This document shows positions 8,078 through 16,200 of a DNA stretch of 36,965 nt, one piece after another. The first letter of the stretch is position 1. Each line of letters begins with the position of its first letter. Source of the stretch: Paludibacteraceae bacterium (lineage in GTDB: Bacteria; Bacteroidota; Bacteroidia; Bacteroidales; Paludibacteraceae); assembly GCA_017470795.1 (NCBI GenBank), contig JAFUXZ010000020.1:1-36965 (forward strand), read 5' to 3'. The position numbers were made by a program, and so were the translations under genes. Below the pieces are notes generated by a model. It saw only the letters and a program-made list of their open reading frames with translations, did not search any database and was not told the DNA's origin.

Positions 8078-8159
8078 CAACTTTTTTCTGAACCTGCAAG
8101 TGATTCGCGCTTTCTTCATCAAAAACACACGGTCCGGAGGGCTTTCCGAGGCCGGCGAA

Positions 8160-8813
8160 TCAGAGCTTGCAGCCGAAGGCAAGGTCGCCTGCATCGCCGA
8201 GACCCGGCACGATATAGGCCTGGTCGTTGAGCGTTTCGTCCATGGCGGCCACCCATAGCGTTGCGTCCGTATCGGCAAAGCGATTGCGGATGAAGTCGAC
8301 ACCCTGTGGACTGGCGATGACAGATGCCAGATGCAGGTGTGCTGGTGTGCCGTTTTGCAGCAGGGCTTCATAGGCAAGGTGCATTGAGCCTCCGGTAGCG
8401 AGCATCGGGTCGACAAGCAGCAGGGTCTTGCCGTTCAGGTCGGGCGCAGCCTTGTATTCCACATGGATAGACAGCCGGCCGTCGGCCGACTCCTCACGAA
8501 AAGCCGACACAAAGGCGTTCTCGGCGCGGTCGAACACGTCAAGAAAGCCCTGATGCAGCGGCAGACCGGCACGCAAAATCGTTGCCAGTACGACAGCGTC
8601 GGCAGGTACGCTGACGGTGGTCGTGGCGAGTGGTGTACGGACTGTCTGGGCCGTGTAGCGCAGCGTGCGGCTGATCTCATAGGCCATCAGCCACCCGATG
8701 CGCGCTATGTTGTGACGAAATCGGAGAGGGTCTGACTGGATGTCGACAGAACGGATCTCTTTCAGGTACTGCCCCAGAACACTGGGGCGGTCAGATAGAT
8801 TGATGATTTGCAT
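8160..8813 (-). CDS. upp: Uracil phosphoribosyltransferase
   Basis: The enzyme makes UMP from uracil and PRPP in pyrimidine salvage. Its 217 residues fit the family (about 210). The PRPP-binding signature is LLLVDPMLATGGS, and the C-terminal uracil-binding region is YIVPGLGDAGDLAFG. The N-terminus MQIINLSDRPSVLGQYLKEIR is typical of the Bacteroidales form. The gene lies on the minus strand downstream of a BI-1 membrane-protein gene, separated by a hairpin; no clear promoter of its own was found, so partial read-through is possible. Confidence 0.96.
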   Translation of the reverse strand: MQIINLSDRPSVLGQYLKEIRSVDIQSDPLRFRHNIARIGWLMAYEISRTLRYTAQTVRTPLATTTVSVPADAVVLATILRAGLPLHQGFLDVFDRAENAFVSAFREESADGRLSIHVEYKAAPDLNGKTLLLVDPMLATGGSMHLAYEALLQNGTPAHLHLASVIASPQGVDFIRNRFADTDATLWVAAMDETLNDQAYIVPGLGDAGDLAFGCKL

Positions 8814-8832
8814 GGCTGGATTGGATTTGTAA

Positions 8833-8865
8833 AAGGAGCCTGCATCTTGAGATAGCAGGCTCCTT
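8833..8865 (-). terminator. Hairpin between BI-1 gene and upp
   Basis: An 11-bp perfect stem (8833-8843 with 8855-8865) has an 11-base loop and lies just after the BI-1 stop (8871). On the minus strand the flank is only weakly T-rich, so termination may be partial, which would let upp share the upstream transcript. Confidence 0.6.
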
Positions 8866-8870
8866 CTGTA

Positions 8871-9581
8871 TTAGTTTCTGTCAAAAATACGCAGTAAGTA
8901 GAGGAAGAGGTTGATGAAGTCGAGATAGAGTGAGAGCGCACCCAGCAGAGCGGTTTTCTGCATCACAGAATCGTATGCATCGTCAGCTCCGGCGAGCATC
9001 TGCTTGATCTTCTGTGTGTCATATGCTGTCAGGCCGACGAAGATCAGCACACCGGCATAGGTAATGATTATATCCAGCGTGCCGTTCGACCAGAAGAGGT
9101 TGACAACACTTGCGATGATGAGTCCAATCAGCAGCATGACCAATATGCGCCCCATGCCGGAAAGATCGCGCTTGATCACGTATCCGACAACCGACATGAC
9201 GGCAAATGTACCCGCAGCACAGAAGAAGGCTTTGGCAATGACAGTATCGGTATAGGCAAGAAAGATGAACGAAAGGGTAAGCCCGTTCAGGACGGAGTAA
9301 AGGGCGAAGAGCAGGGTGGCAGTCGTGAGAGACAGACGGTCAATACGTGCACTCACATACCATACGAGGGCAATCTCACCAATAAGCAAGCCCCAGAAGA
9401 GAAGACGGTTGGAGTAGATGGCGACCATAATCGACGGACTCTGCGAAGCGATGTAGGCCGTCACGCCCGTAATGGCGAGAGCAAGCGTCATCCAGAGATA
9501 AACCTTGCGCATCAAGACAGGGAAAGCCGCTGCGAGCTTCTGCTCGCTGCCGGCAACGGAGTATTCATTCTGATTGTACAT
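8871..9581 (-). CDS. Bax inhibitor-1 / YccA family membrane protein
   Basis: The product has 236 residues and about seven hydrophobic helices, beginning near residue 28 (VYLWMTLALAITGVTAYIA). The segment LTAYDTQKIKQM near residue 190 is the conserved C-terminal motif of the BI-1/TMBIM family, whose bacterial members can act as pH-sensitive calcium leak channels or modulate FtsH. The N-terminal tail (MYNQNEYSVAGSEQ) is short and soluble. It follows the YgjP-type peptidase gene by 28 bases and looks co-transcribed with it. The specific role in this organism is unknown. Confidence 0.93.
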   Translation of the reverse strand: MYNQNEYSVAGSEQKLAAAFPVLMRKVYLWMTLALAITGVTAYIASQSPSIMVAIYSNRLLFWGLLIGEIALVWYVSARIDRLSLTTATLLFALYSVLNGLTLSFIFLAYTDTVIAKAFFCAAGTFAVMSVVGYVIKRDLSGMGRILVMLLIGLIIASVVNLFWSNGTLDIIITYAGVLIFVGLTAYDTQKIKQMLAGADDAYDSVMQKTALLGALSLYLDFINLFLYLLRIFDRN

Positions 9582-9609
9582 AGATTATATGGTTTAATGA
9601 TTATGATTC

Positions 9610-10344
9610 TTACCAGCGAGGCGGATGATACTGAGCTATCCGGCGCGTCAGTTCGCGTTCATGACCCTGCGTCAGCCGGTCAAGGAGTGCCCTGAACTGC
9701 GGCCCGTGGTTCATGTAACGGGTATGACACAACTCATGCAGCATCACAAAGTCTGTCAGCTCGGCAGGCAGTAACCTCAGGTATGCCGAAAGGCTGATAT
9801 GCCCCGCAGACGAACAGCTCCCCCAGCGCGTGCGCGCACAGCGTACACCGGCCGATGCGTATTCAAGTCCCGTCTGTCGCGACAACTGAGCCAGGCGCAC
9901 GGGGAGGGTCTGCCGCGCGTCCGCCACAAGGTATCGGCGTGTAATCTGTCCCAACTGCTGTTGCAGAACAGCCTGATCAACTCCTTTCGGATAGCGAATC
10001 ATGAGCACATCCCGCTCACGCCGATAGGCAATATGCCTCATCCCGTCAACAGGCTCGACACACACGTCAAAACCCTGTGTGTGCAGGGGGACATCAGGCC
10101 GGAAGGTCCACTCCTGCCGCTGCAACGGCTGCCGACTGCGGAGACGGTTGACCTTGTCAAGAATTTGCGGTGCCGCTCCGACGAGAAACGATGCTGCCTG
10201 CTGCCGCGTTGCGGATGGCGGATACACAACCTCAAGCCGCTGTGCTTCTATCTTCACCACAATGCGCCGGCAACGTGACGACTCCCGATAGACCACCGAA
10301 AGTTCATCCAGCGAGCAGACCGGTTTGAGATTCATCTGAGCCAT
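9610..10344 (-). CDS. YgjP-type (DUF45) M48-like metallopeptidase
   Basis: This 244-residue protein carries the YgjP/DUF45 signature TRWGSCSSAGHISLS followed by a zinc motif HELCH (residues 203-207) and the later RYMNHGPQF, the usual third-ligand region. It is probably a cytoplasmic zinc metalloprotein of unknown substrate. I chose the ATG at 10344, 13 bases after the trmB stop (10358). Upstream in-frame starts at 10386 and 10398 would overlap trmB by 29 to 41 bases and add residues without family character; they cannot be excluded. It is flanked tightly by trmB and the BI-1 gene, suggesting one transcript. Confidence 0.87.
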   Translation of the reverse strand: MAQMNLKPVCSLDELSVVYRESSRCRRIVVKIEAQRLEVVYPPSATRQQAASFLVGAAPQILDKVNRLRSRQPLQRQEWTFRPDVPLHTQGFDVCVEPVDGMRHIAYRRERDVLMIRYPKGVDQAVLQQQLGQITRRYLVADARQTLPVRLAQLSRQTGLEYASAGVRCARTRWGSCSSAGHISLSAYLRLLPAELTDFVMLHELCHTRYMNHGPQFRALLDRLTQGHERELTRRIAQYHPPRW

Positions 10345-10357
10345 AGCACCCTGCACC

Positions 10358-11122
10358 TCATGCTGTTTCCTGATCTGATCGGACATGTCCGCGCCCATAA
10401 CTGCGATACGTGTCGCGCTCTATGTCCACCTGAGGCTCAACAAAATGGTCGCGGTGTGCAAGCGCGAACCGCACATACTTGATGGTCAGCCCCCGGCTGA
10501 GCCATTGTTGCTCATAATAAGTCTGTATGGAGAGTATCGGATCCTGCTGGAGCGTCCGATACAAATCGTCTGTCTGCACCTCCACCCTGTAACTGTTGGC
10601 CTGCAGCATGGCCTCCGTATAGGCATAGAGAAACGGGCTGTCCGTCTTGAGATGTATCAGGCCCTCGTCTCTCAGGAATCGTTGGTAACGTTGGAGGAAC
10701 GTCGTGCCAACGAGCCGCTTGGTGACCTTCTTCATTTGTGGATCGGGGAAGGTGATCCAAATTTCATCTACCTCATCAGGTGCAAAAAAGCGATCGATAA
10801 ACTCTATGTTGGTGCGCAGGAATGCCACGTTCTCCAATCCCTCCTCCAAAGCCGTCCGTGCGCCGTGATACATCCGTGCGCCCTTGATGTCGACCCCGAT
10901 AAAGTTTCGGTCGGGAAACATTCTGGCCAGTGCGACCGTATATTCGCCACGCCCGCATCCAAGCTCCAGGACAATCGGATGCTGATTCTTAAAGCAGCGC
11001 TCGCTCCAATGTCCGCACATGCCCGTAGCGTCACGCGAGGTCCCGAGATCTGCTGCCGCACACTGGAAAACGTTGCGGAAGGACTCCATCTCGGCGAATT
11101 TCTGAAGTTTGTTTTTACTCAC
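10358..11122 (-). CDS. trmB: tRNA (guanine-N7-)-methyltransferase
   Basis: TrmB methylates guanosine 46 in the variable loop of tRNAs using S-adenosylmethionine. The SAM-binding motif is VLELGCGRGEYTVALA, and the acidic/catalytic region is EIWITFPDPQMKK, both diagnostic. The protein has 254 residues, slightly longer than many homologues because of a C-terminal extension after the HLKTDSPFLYAYTEAML block. It starts 103 bases after gldH; no clear promoter was found in the gap, so it may belong to the holB-ricT-gldH transcript or have a weak promoter. The YgjP-type peptidase gene follows within 13 bases. Confidence 0.95.
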   Translation of the reverse strand: MSKNKLQKFAEMESFRNVFQCAAADLGTSRDATGMCGHWSERCFKNQHPIVLELGCGRGEYTVALARMFPDRNFIGVDIKGARMYHGARTALEEGLENVAFLRTNIEFIDRFFAPDEVDEIWITFPDPQMKKVTKRLVGTTFLQRYQRFLRDEGLIHLKTDSPFLYAYTEAMLQANSYRVEVQTDDLYRTLQQDPILSIQTYYEQQWLSRGLTIKYVRFALAHRDHFVEPQVDIERDTYRSYGRGHVRSDQETA

Positions 11123-11225
11123 GAGGACTCTCTGTCTTTTTTACCATGTTAAGTGTTGACCGGTTGTGCACTCCGGCAGCTCTGCATCAGGTCATGACTC
11201 ACGCACGGCTTGCACTGCCGGCCGC

Positions 11226-11681
11226 TTACTCGATGCTGATTCCCACGTCTGTGATGCCGGCCAGAACGGTGTCACGCATGGCCTGACGAATCATGTAGGT
11301 GTAGGCCCCGGCTTGCCTGAACGTCTGCCCGTCACTGTAGATGACAGACATCTCCTTGATGCTTCCTCCGTCACCGAGCCAGCGCCCGCGTCCGTCGGCA
11401 AGGTAGAATTCAATCGTGTCACGCGCAACGGAGCTGTCCGGCCGGACGATGTCGACAAAGAGCCAGATGTTCTGATACGGATAGTCGGCAGTATGACGGA
11501 GATACAGCATCACGTCGTACGGCTGCACGGTATCCGTCCATTCGACCCTGTACTGCAGCGTGTCGTTCATGTCCCAGCCACCCTGACCTATGGACCTGAA
11601 CTCCGAATACACTCCATGCCCGCCACAGGCACTCAGCCCGATGGCAATCATGCCAAGAATCAGATTGCAGACCTTCTTCAT
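11226..11681 (-). CDS. gldH: Gliding-motility lipoprotein GldH family
   Basis: A 151-residue lipoprotein with signal MKKVCNLILGMIAIGLSAC, lipidated at Cys19 by signal peptidase II. The body (YRVEWTDTVQPYDVMLYLRH, then NIWLFVDIVRPD) matches GldH, found throughout Bacteroidota. In Flavobacterium GldH is needed for gliding and contributes to type IX secretion; in non-gliding Bacteroidales its role is less clear. The start codon overlaps the ricT stop (ATGA, 11678-11681), so translation is probably coupled. Two secreted proteins with type IX-like tails occur later in the window. Confidence 0.9.
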   Translation of the reverse strand: MKKVCNLILGMIAIGLSACGGHGVYSEFRSIGQGGWDMNDTLQYRVEWTDTVQPYDVMLYLRHTADYPYQNIWLFVDIVRPDSSVARDTIEFYLADGRGRWLGDGGSIKEMSVIYSDGQTFRQAGAYTYMIRQAMRDTVLAGITDVGISIE

Positions 11682-13003
11682 TGATTTTGCTGTTTGTCGG
11701 TCTTGTTGCGGCGGTCATTGCCGCCATGCCTGTTGTCGGGGCGGCGATCACCCCGCTGACGGTCATGTGAGGCAGCTCTCCTGTCGGCTTGCGCCTGCGC
11801 TCCGCCAGCATCCTGACGTCCGTCGGAGCGTCCCTCGCGCCTGTTGTCGCGCGCCCGGTCCCTCCGGTCGGCTCCACGGTTGCGGTTTCTGTTGTTATTC
11901 CGTCGGTCGTTACGCTTGTTGTCCGGCTTGTCAAAGCGCGTCACATCGTCCTGACCCACGACGTTCTCAAAGTCATACGCGGGTTCTGCGTTGGGCTTGA
12001 CCGTTGCGTTTACCCCTCCAAGCCGGTCGGGCTTCTCACCGCGCCGGTTCATCTCCACGATCTCACATGCCCGCTTGGCAGTTATCGTTTCCAGATTGGC
12101 CGGTATACGCGGGTCTGTTGAATAAGTTGCCAGTCCTGCGAGCGCATCGGTTTTGATGCAGTAATAGGTTCCGCTGATGGTCTCCAGAGTGGTGTTTTTT
12201 TCGGGGAAGTTTTTGAGTGCGTCTTTATAGACGTCAACTTCAAAGTTCAGGCAGCACTTGAGCTTTGCACAAAGGCCGGCAAGCTTCTGAGGGTTGAGCG
12301 ACAGGTCTTGCAGCCGGGCAGCACCGGTAGTAACGCTGTTGAAGTTCGTCATCCACTTGGCGCAGCAGAGCTCACGCCCGCAGGGTCCGAATCCCCCGAT
12401 GCGTCCGGCCTCCTGACGTGCCCCGATCTGCTTCATCTCTATGCGCACATGAAAGGTATCGGCAAACACTTTGATAAGCTGCCTGAAGTCAACGCGCTCA
12501 TCGGCTATGTAGTAGAATATCGCCTTGGTTCCGTCGCCCTGAAACTCCACATCGCCTATCTTCATGTTCAATCCGAGCTGCTGTGCAATCTGCCGCGCTT
12601 GTATCATGGTTTCCTGTTCACGGGCTTTTGACTCGGCTCTTTTTTGCAGGTCCAGTTCGCGTGCGATGCGATAGATCTTCTTGAATTCGTAACGGTCGGG
12701 CGTGATGTGGTTTTTGTTCATCTGAAGGAGGACAAGTCTTCCTGTCAGTGTGACTTCACCGATGTCATGTCCGGGTGAGGCTTCGACAGCCACGATGTCC
12801 CCTTTCTGCAGCGGCAGGTGGTCAACATTGTTGTAATAGCCCTTGCGCGTGTTCTTGAACTGCACTTCCACAAGGTCGGTTTCGCTGACGTTCTCGGGCA
12901 GGTCACACAACCAGTCGAAAGTGCTGAGCTTGAGGGCGGAGTTGCGGCAACACCCTTTGGCATTCATCTGGCAACCGCCGTTATTGAGTGTAAAGTCATT
13001 CAT
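11678..13003 (-). CDS. ricT: RicT/YaaT-like PSP1-domain protein with basic disordered tail
   Basis: The 441-residue protein contains a PSP1 domain over roughly residues 50-310, with cysteine clusters GFGPCGRELCCAKW and LCAKLKCCLNFE. In Bacillus subtilis the homologous YaaT/RicT, with YlbF and YmcA, binds iron-sulfur clusters and controls RNA processing by RNase Y. From about residue 355 to the end the protein is low complexity, rich in Arg, Asp, Asn and Gly (for example RNDRRNNNRNRNRG), likely disordered and RNA-binding. The gene lies between holB (24 bases upstream) and gldH (overlapping by 4 bases), a common order in Bacteroidales. The function in this phylum is inferred, not demonstrated. 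Confidence 0.9.
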   Translation of the reverse strand: MNDFTLNNGGCQMNAKGCCRNSALKLSTFDWLCDLPENVSETDLVEVQFKNTRKGYYNNVDHLPLQKGDIVAVEASPGHDIGEVTLTGRLVLLQMNKNHITPDRYEFKKIYRIARELDLQKRAESKAREQETMIQARQIAQQLGLNMKIGDVEFQGDGTKAIFYYIADERVDFRQLIKVFADTFHVRIEMKQIGARQEAGRIGGFGPCGRELCCAKWMTNFNSVTTGAARLQDLSLNPQKLAGLCAKLKCCLNFEVDVYKDALKNFPEKNTTLETISGTYYCIKTDALAGLATYSTDPRIPANLETITAKRACEIVEMNRRGEKPDRLGGVNATVKPNAEPAYDFENVVGQDDVTRFDKPDNKRNDRRNNNRNRNRGADRRDRARDNRREGRSDGRQDAGGAQAQADRRAASHDRQRGDRRPDNRHGGNDRRNKTDKQQNQ

Positions 13004-13027
13004 CTGTTTTTCTGGGAGGTCTTTTCT

Positions 13028-14182
13028 TTATCTGATTTGCATAATCATCTGCAACGCGAGGTTGAAGAAGATCATTTTTGCATTGCCGTTTTTTTCTATT
13101 TGGCGCTCGGCCTTGGCCAGTTCGGCCGTGATGCCTTCGATATTGCTTTCGTTGACGAAGGGGGAGAAGCGTTCGGCAAACCGGGACTCTTGCTCCGTCA
13201 TGCAGTTGAGCGCGTCGATATGAAGATTCCTGACGAAGTTTTCTCTTGTGAGCCGTTGACAGTATTGCAGAAATTGCACCTGTCGGTTGCGGCTGATGCT
13301 CTTGTCGGCAATCTGTAAACTCCAGCTGCGAAGCCCCTGAAGCGCCTGATAGTCCCGCCGGTTACGTACCAGCCAGGCCTGACGCATCAGCTGCGTGTAC
13401 CACTCGAAGTACACCCTGCTGTCGTCTTCCTGCTCTATCAGCTGCAGGGCGCGGAGGTAACTGCCGCGTGCCAAGCGTGCCGCATCCGTTACGGCCTGAC
13501 GGTCCACATCGTCAAAGCGTCGGACAAGCGCACCGGCAATCTCACCCTCCTGCAATGCGTCTACCTGAACGCGCTGTGTGCGTGACACGATGGTGGTCAG
13601 CAACTGGTCAGGGCTGTTGCTTACGAGCAGGAACAAGGTTTTGGCAGACGGTTCTTCAAGAATTTTCAGAATCTTGTTGGCACACGTCTCGTTCATGCGC
13701 TCGGGCAACCAGATAATCATCACTTTATATCCGCCTTCGAACGACTTGAGACTCAGCTTGCGCAGTATCTCACTGCTTTCGCTGGCGTAGATTTGTCCCA
13801 TCTTGACTTCGCTCCATGTTGCTGCGTACCAGTCGCCCTCACTGAAATATCCCCGTTCCAGAATCATGTTGCGGAAAGGTGTGAGGTAGTCATCGCAGAC
13901 GGATGTGCGATGACCGCTGTCGCTCTTGATGATGGGGAAGACAAAGTGCAGGTCGGGGTGCTGCAGACGCTGATATTGCAGACAGGAAGGACACTGACCG
14001 CAGGAGTCGGTTGGGGTAGGATGCTGACAGTTGACGTATTGGGCATAGGCCAGTGCGAGTTGCAGCTTGCCAACGCCCTCCTGCCCGCAGAACAGTTGTG
14101 CGTGGGCGATGCGCTGCTCCTGAACAGTCGATATCAGTCGCTGTTTCAGGCTGTCATGACCTATGATTTGTGCAAACTTCAT
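13028..14182 (-). CDS. holB: DNA polymerase III delta' subunit
   Basis: Delta' is part of the clamp loader that places the sliding clamp on DNA. The 384-residue protein shows the AAA+ P-loop GQEGVGKLQLA, a zinc module with CGQCPSC (around residues 61-67), and the conserved ILEEPSAKTLFLLVSNSPDQLL followed by SRTQRV, where SRT is the arginine-finger (SRC-like) motif. The start MKFAQIIGHDSLKQRL is the family N-terminus. The -7 box at 14189-14197 places transcription initiation within about three bases of the ATG, so the message may be leaderless. It heads a cluster with ricT and gldH. Confidence 0.95.
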   Translation of the reverse strand: MKFAQIIGHDSLKQRLISTVQEQRIAHAQLFCGQEGVGKLQLALAYAQYVNCQHPTPTDSCGQCPSCLQYQRLQHPDLHFVFPIIKSDSGHRTSVCDDYLTPFRNMILERGYFSEGDWYAATWSEVKMGQIYASESSEILRKLSLKSFEGGYKVMIIWLPERMNETCANKILKILEEPSAKTLFLLVSNSPDQLLTTIVSRTQRVQVDALQEGEIAGALVRRFDDVDRQAVTDAARLARGSYLRALQLIEQEDDSRVYFEWYTQLMRQAWLVRNRRDYQALQGLRSWSLQIADKSISRNRQVQFLQYCQRLTRENFVRNLHIDALNCMTEQESRFAERFSPFVNESNIEGITAELAKAERQIEKNGNAKMIFFNLALQMIMQIR

Positions 14183-14188
14183 CAGTTT

Positions 14189-14197
14189 GCAAAGATA
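14189..14197 (-). promoter_or_regulatory. -7 box abutting the holB start codon
   Basis: The reverse complement reads TATCTTTGC. The last base lies only 6 bases before the holB ATG (14182), so the predicted transcription start falls at or next to the start codon. Confidence 0.6.
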
Positions 14198-14597
14198 CGT
14201 ATTTTTTCCGGCGCTTCACAGAGACCCGTCGGACACGGGCATTCAACCCGCTGAACAGCAGCCGGAACGCCTCCGGCAGGCTCCCGACCGCCGGAAATGA
14301 CGCAGGCAACCGTTGTGCGACGGCATCTCCGTCGGCGTCGGTCTCCATGAAAGATTCACGCACGCTGCACCCAAAGGCTCCAGCCCGGCACAATACATCC
14401 TGTGCTGCCGACCCGTGGGCGGCAACCTGCACAGAAACGTTCTCCCAATGTCAAGCCCGGAGAGACACCGCCCGGCAAGGCTTGTGTCCGCCCTTTACGG
14501 CCAGCGACTGCCGGGCGGAAAGCATGCCTGCATGCAAAACGGACGGATTCGGACACAAAGATGATTGCCGCCTTCGGTTCGCAAACGCGAAAAGTAT
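14198..14597. other. Gene-free GC-rich spacer between divergent units
   Basis: No gene is supported. Several frames on both strands stay open only because of GC richness, and none has a start region, conserved motif or promoter. Short blocks here (GGCTCCA then GCACAA then CATCC near 14379, and GGAGAGACACCGCC near 14459) resemble blocks in the spacer at 26990-27430. Confidence 0.55.
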
Positions 14598-14606
14598 TAC
14601 CTTTGC
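14598..14606 (+). promoter_or_regulatory. -7 box for the polyprenyl synthase gene
   Basis: TACCTTTGC is a full match. Transcription would begin near 14612, leaving a leader of about 50 bases before the ATG at 14663. Confidence 0.65.
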
Positions 14607-14662
14607 CATGAGCAGAAACAGAAAGCCCAAACAAGACCTTCGGGCCCCTTACGCACCAGACT

Positions 14663-15637
14663 ATGCACACACTGACAGAAATCCAACAGATTGTGGCCTC
14701 AGCCATTGACAAGCTCGACTGGAGCCTGCCTCCTCACGGACTGTACGAACCGATTGAATATACGCTCCGGCTGGGTGGAAAACGCCTTCGCCCATGCCTG
14801 ACACTGATGGCTGCCGACCTGTATGACGCTCCGCTCGAGTCGGCCATCCCTGCCGCAATGGCGCTTGAGATCTTTCATAACTTCACACTCCTGCACGACG
14901 ACGTGATGGACCATGCAGACGTCAGACGCGGACAGCCGACAGTGCATCGCCGATGGAACGAGAACACCGCCATCCTTTCGGGCGACACCATGAGCCTCTG
15001 CGCTTTCAGGCAACTTGACGGCATAGCAGAGAGGCACCTCAAGGAAGTCCTCCGCCGCTTCTCCGACATGAGCATCCAGATCTGCGAAGGGCAGCAATAT
15101 GACATGGACTTCGAGACCCGCTCGGACGTCAGCATCGATGAGTACATGGAAATGATCCGGCTCAAGACCGCCGTCCTGATAGCGTCAGCCCTGCAAATCG
15201 GAGCCGTGCTGGCCGACGCTCCCGGGTCGGATGCCGACGCCCTCTATGACTTTGGTCTCCACGTTGGCCTCGCGTTCCAACTCAAGGACGACTATCTTGA
15301 TGTATATGGCAATCCGGCAACATTCGGCAAAGCCATCGGAGGTGACATCCTGTGCAACAAAAAGACCTTCATGCTGCTCACCGCCTTCCGGCTGGCCGAT
15401 GCACCCGGCCGCGAGGCACTGCTCCGCCTCCTCAATGACAACAACAGTCGTCCACAGGAGAAAATTCAGGGCGTCACACAAATCTACGACAACCTGAACG
15501 TCGGCCGTCACTGCATTGATGCCATGGAGCAGCATCTGCGACAGGCCCTCGACAGCCTCGAACGGGTTCAACTGCCTGCAGAACGGCTTGCCCCGCTGCG
15601 CGACCTGGCCAACAGGCTCATGCAGCGCGACAAATGA
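14663..15637 (+). CDS. Trans-polyprenyl diphosphate synthase (IspA/IspB family)
   Basis: The enzyme condenses isopentenyl diphosphate with allylic diphosphates to make linear prenyl chains. Both aspartate-rich motifs are intact: the first is LLHDDVMDHADVRRG (first Asp at residue 79) and the second is QLKDDYLD (first Asp at residue 209). GGKRLRP near residue 38 is the IPP-binding region. At 324 residues it fits either a geranylgeranyl/farnesyl enzyme or the synthase of the menaquinone side chain; the residues before the first motif cannot settle chain length by eye. It has its own promoter and is followed by tRNA-Pro about 125 bases downstream. Confidence 0.93.
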   Translation: MHTLTEIQQIVASAIDKLDWSLPPHGLYEPIEYTLRLGGKRLRPCLTLMAADLYDAPLESAIPAAMALEIFHNFTLLHDDVMDHADVRRGQPTVHRRWNENTAILSGDTMSLCAFRQLDGIAERHLKEVLRRFSDMSIQICEGQQYDMDFETRSDVSIDEYMEMIRLKTAVLIASALQIGAVLADAPGSDADALYDFGLHVGLAFQLKDDYLDVYGNPATFGKAIGGDILCNKKTFMLLTAFRLADAPGREALLRLLNDNNSRPQEKIQGVTQIYDNLNVGRHCIDAMEQHLRQALDSLERVQLPAERLAPLRDLANRLMQRDK

Positions 15638-15739
15638 CGGCCGTCAGAACCGACAGCCCGCTACACAACGCCGACCGGCCGAAAAACATCTGGCGCACAA
15701 CTTTTTTCGGAAAGTTGATGACAATTCAATAAAAAGCAT

Positions 15740-15748
15740 TACTTTTGC
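15740..15748 (+). promoter_or_regulatory. -7 box for tRNA-Pro
   Basis: TACTTTTGC matches TAnnTTTG; a TTG at 15715-15717 is 22 bases upstream. It ends 13 bases before the mature tRNA 5' end. Confidence 0.7.
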
Positions 15749-15761
15749 AATCCAATCAGCG

Positions 15762-15838
<77 letters not shown>

Positions 15839-15845
15839 ATAGAAG

Positions 15846-15886
15846 CGAGATCGTTGTCAGCAAGCATCGGTCTCGTTTGTTTTTTG
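15846..15886 (+). terminator. Intrinsic terminator of tRNA-Pro
   Basis: An 8-bp stem with one T-G wobble (15846-15853 with 15868-15875) has a 14-base loop and is followed by TTTGTTTTTTG. It begins 10 bases after the tRNA. Confidence 0.8.
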
Positions 15887-16084
15887 CCCTCCGCCCTGCA
15901 TGACACACTGCCAGCCTTGCACCGCCCCCGCACCGCCGTCCCTCCCACAGTGCCGGCATGCCGTGCTCCTCTCTTGTCTTAAGCCGGACAGACAGCAGCC
16001 CCGTCAGTCCATATTATATAATGTCTGCTCCTCAACAAAATCTGAGGGCCGATGCCCGATGATTGTTCATTCAAAAAAATGTCC

Positions 16085-16093
16085 TATCTTTGC
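16085..16093 (+). promoter_or_regulatory. -7 box for tRNA-Ser
   Basis: TATCTTTGC with a TTG at 16063-16065 gives a spacing of 19 bases. The mature tRNA begins at 16116, so a short 5' leader would be removed by RNase P. Confidence 0.72.
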
Positions 16094-16115
16094 GCCCCGA
16101 AAGCGACCAACATCC

Positions 16116-16200
16116 GGAGAGTTGGCTGAGTGGTCGATAGCGGCGGTCTTGAAAACCGTTGAACGGCAACGTTCCGGGGGTTCGAATCCCTCACTCTCCG
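16116..16200 (+). tRNA. tRNA-Ser (TGA)
   Basis: An 85-base class II tRNA with a long variable arm. The acceptor stem GGAGAGT/ACTCTCC is perfect and the discriminator is G (16200), as required by seryl-tRNA synthetase. Anticodon TGA lies at 16150-16152 in the loop CTTGAAA. CCA is not encoded. Its last 16 bases and the downstream hairpin are duplicated 84 bases further on. Confidence 0.95.

Noticed and set aside
14170-14712. Open frames on both strands before the polyprenyl synthase gene
   Set aside because: They overlap promoters of both flanking genes and encode biased, motif-free sequence.
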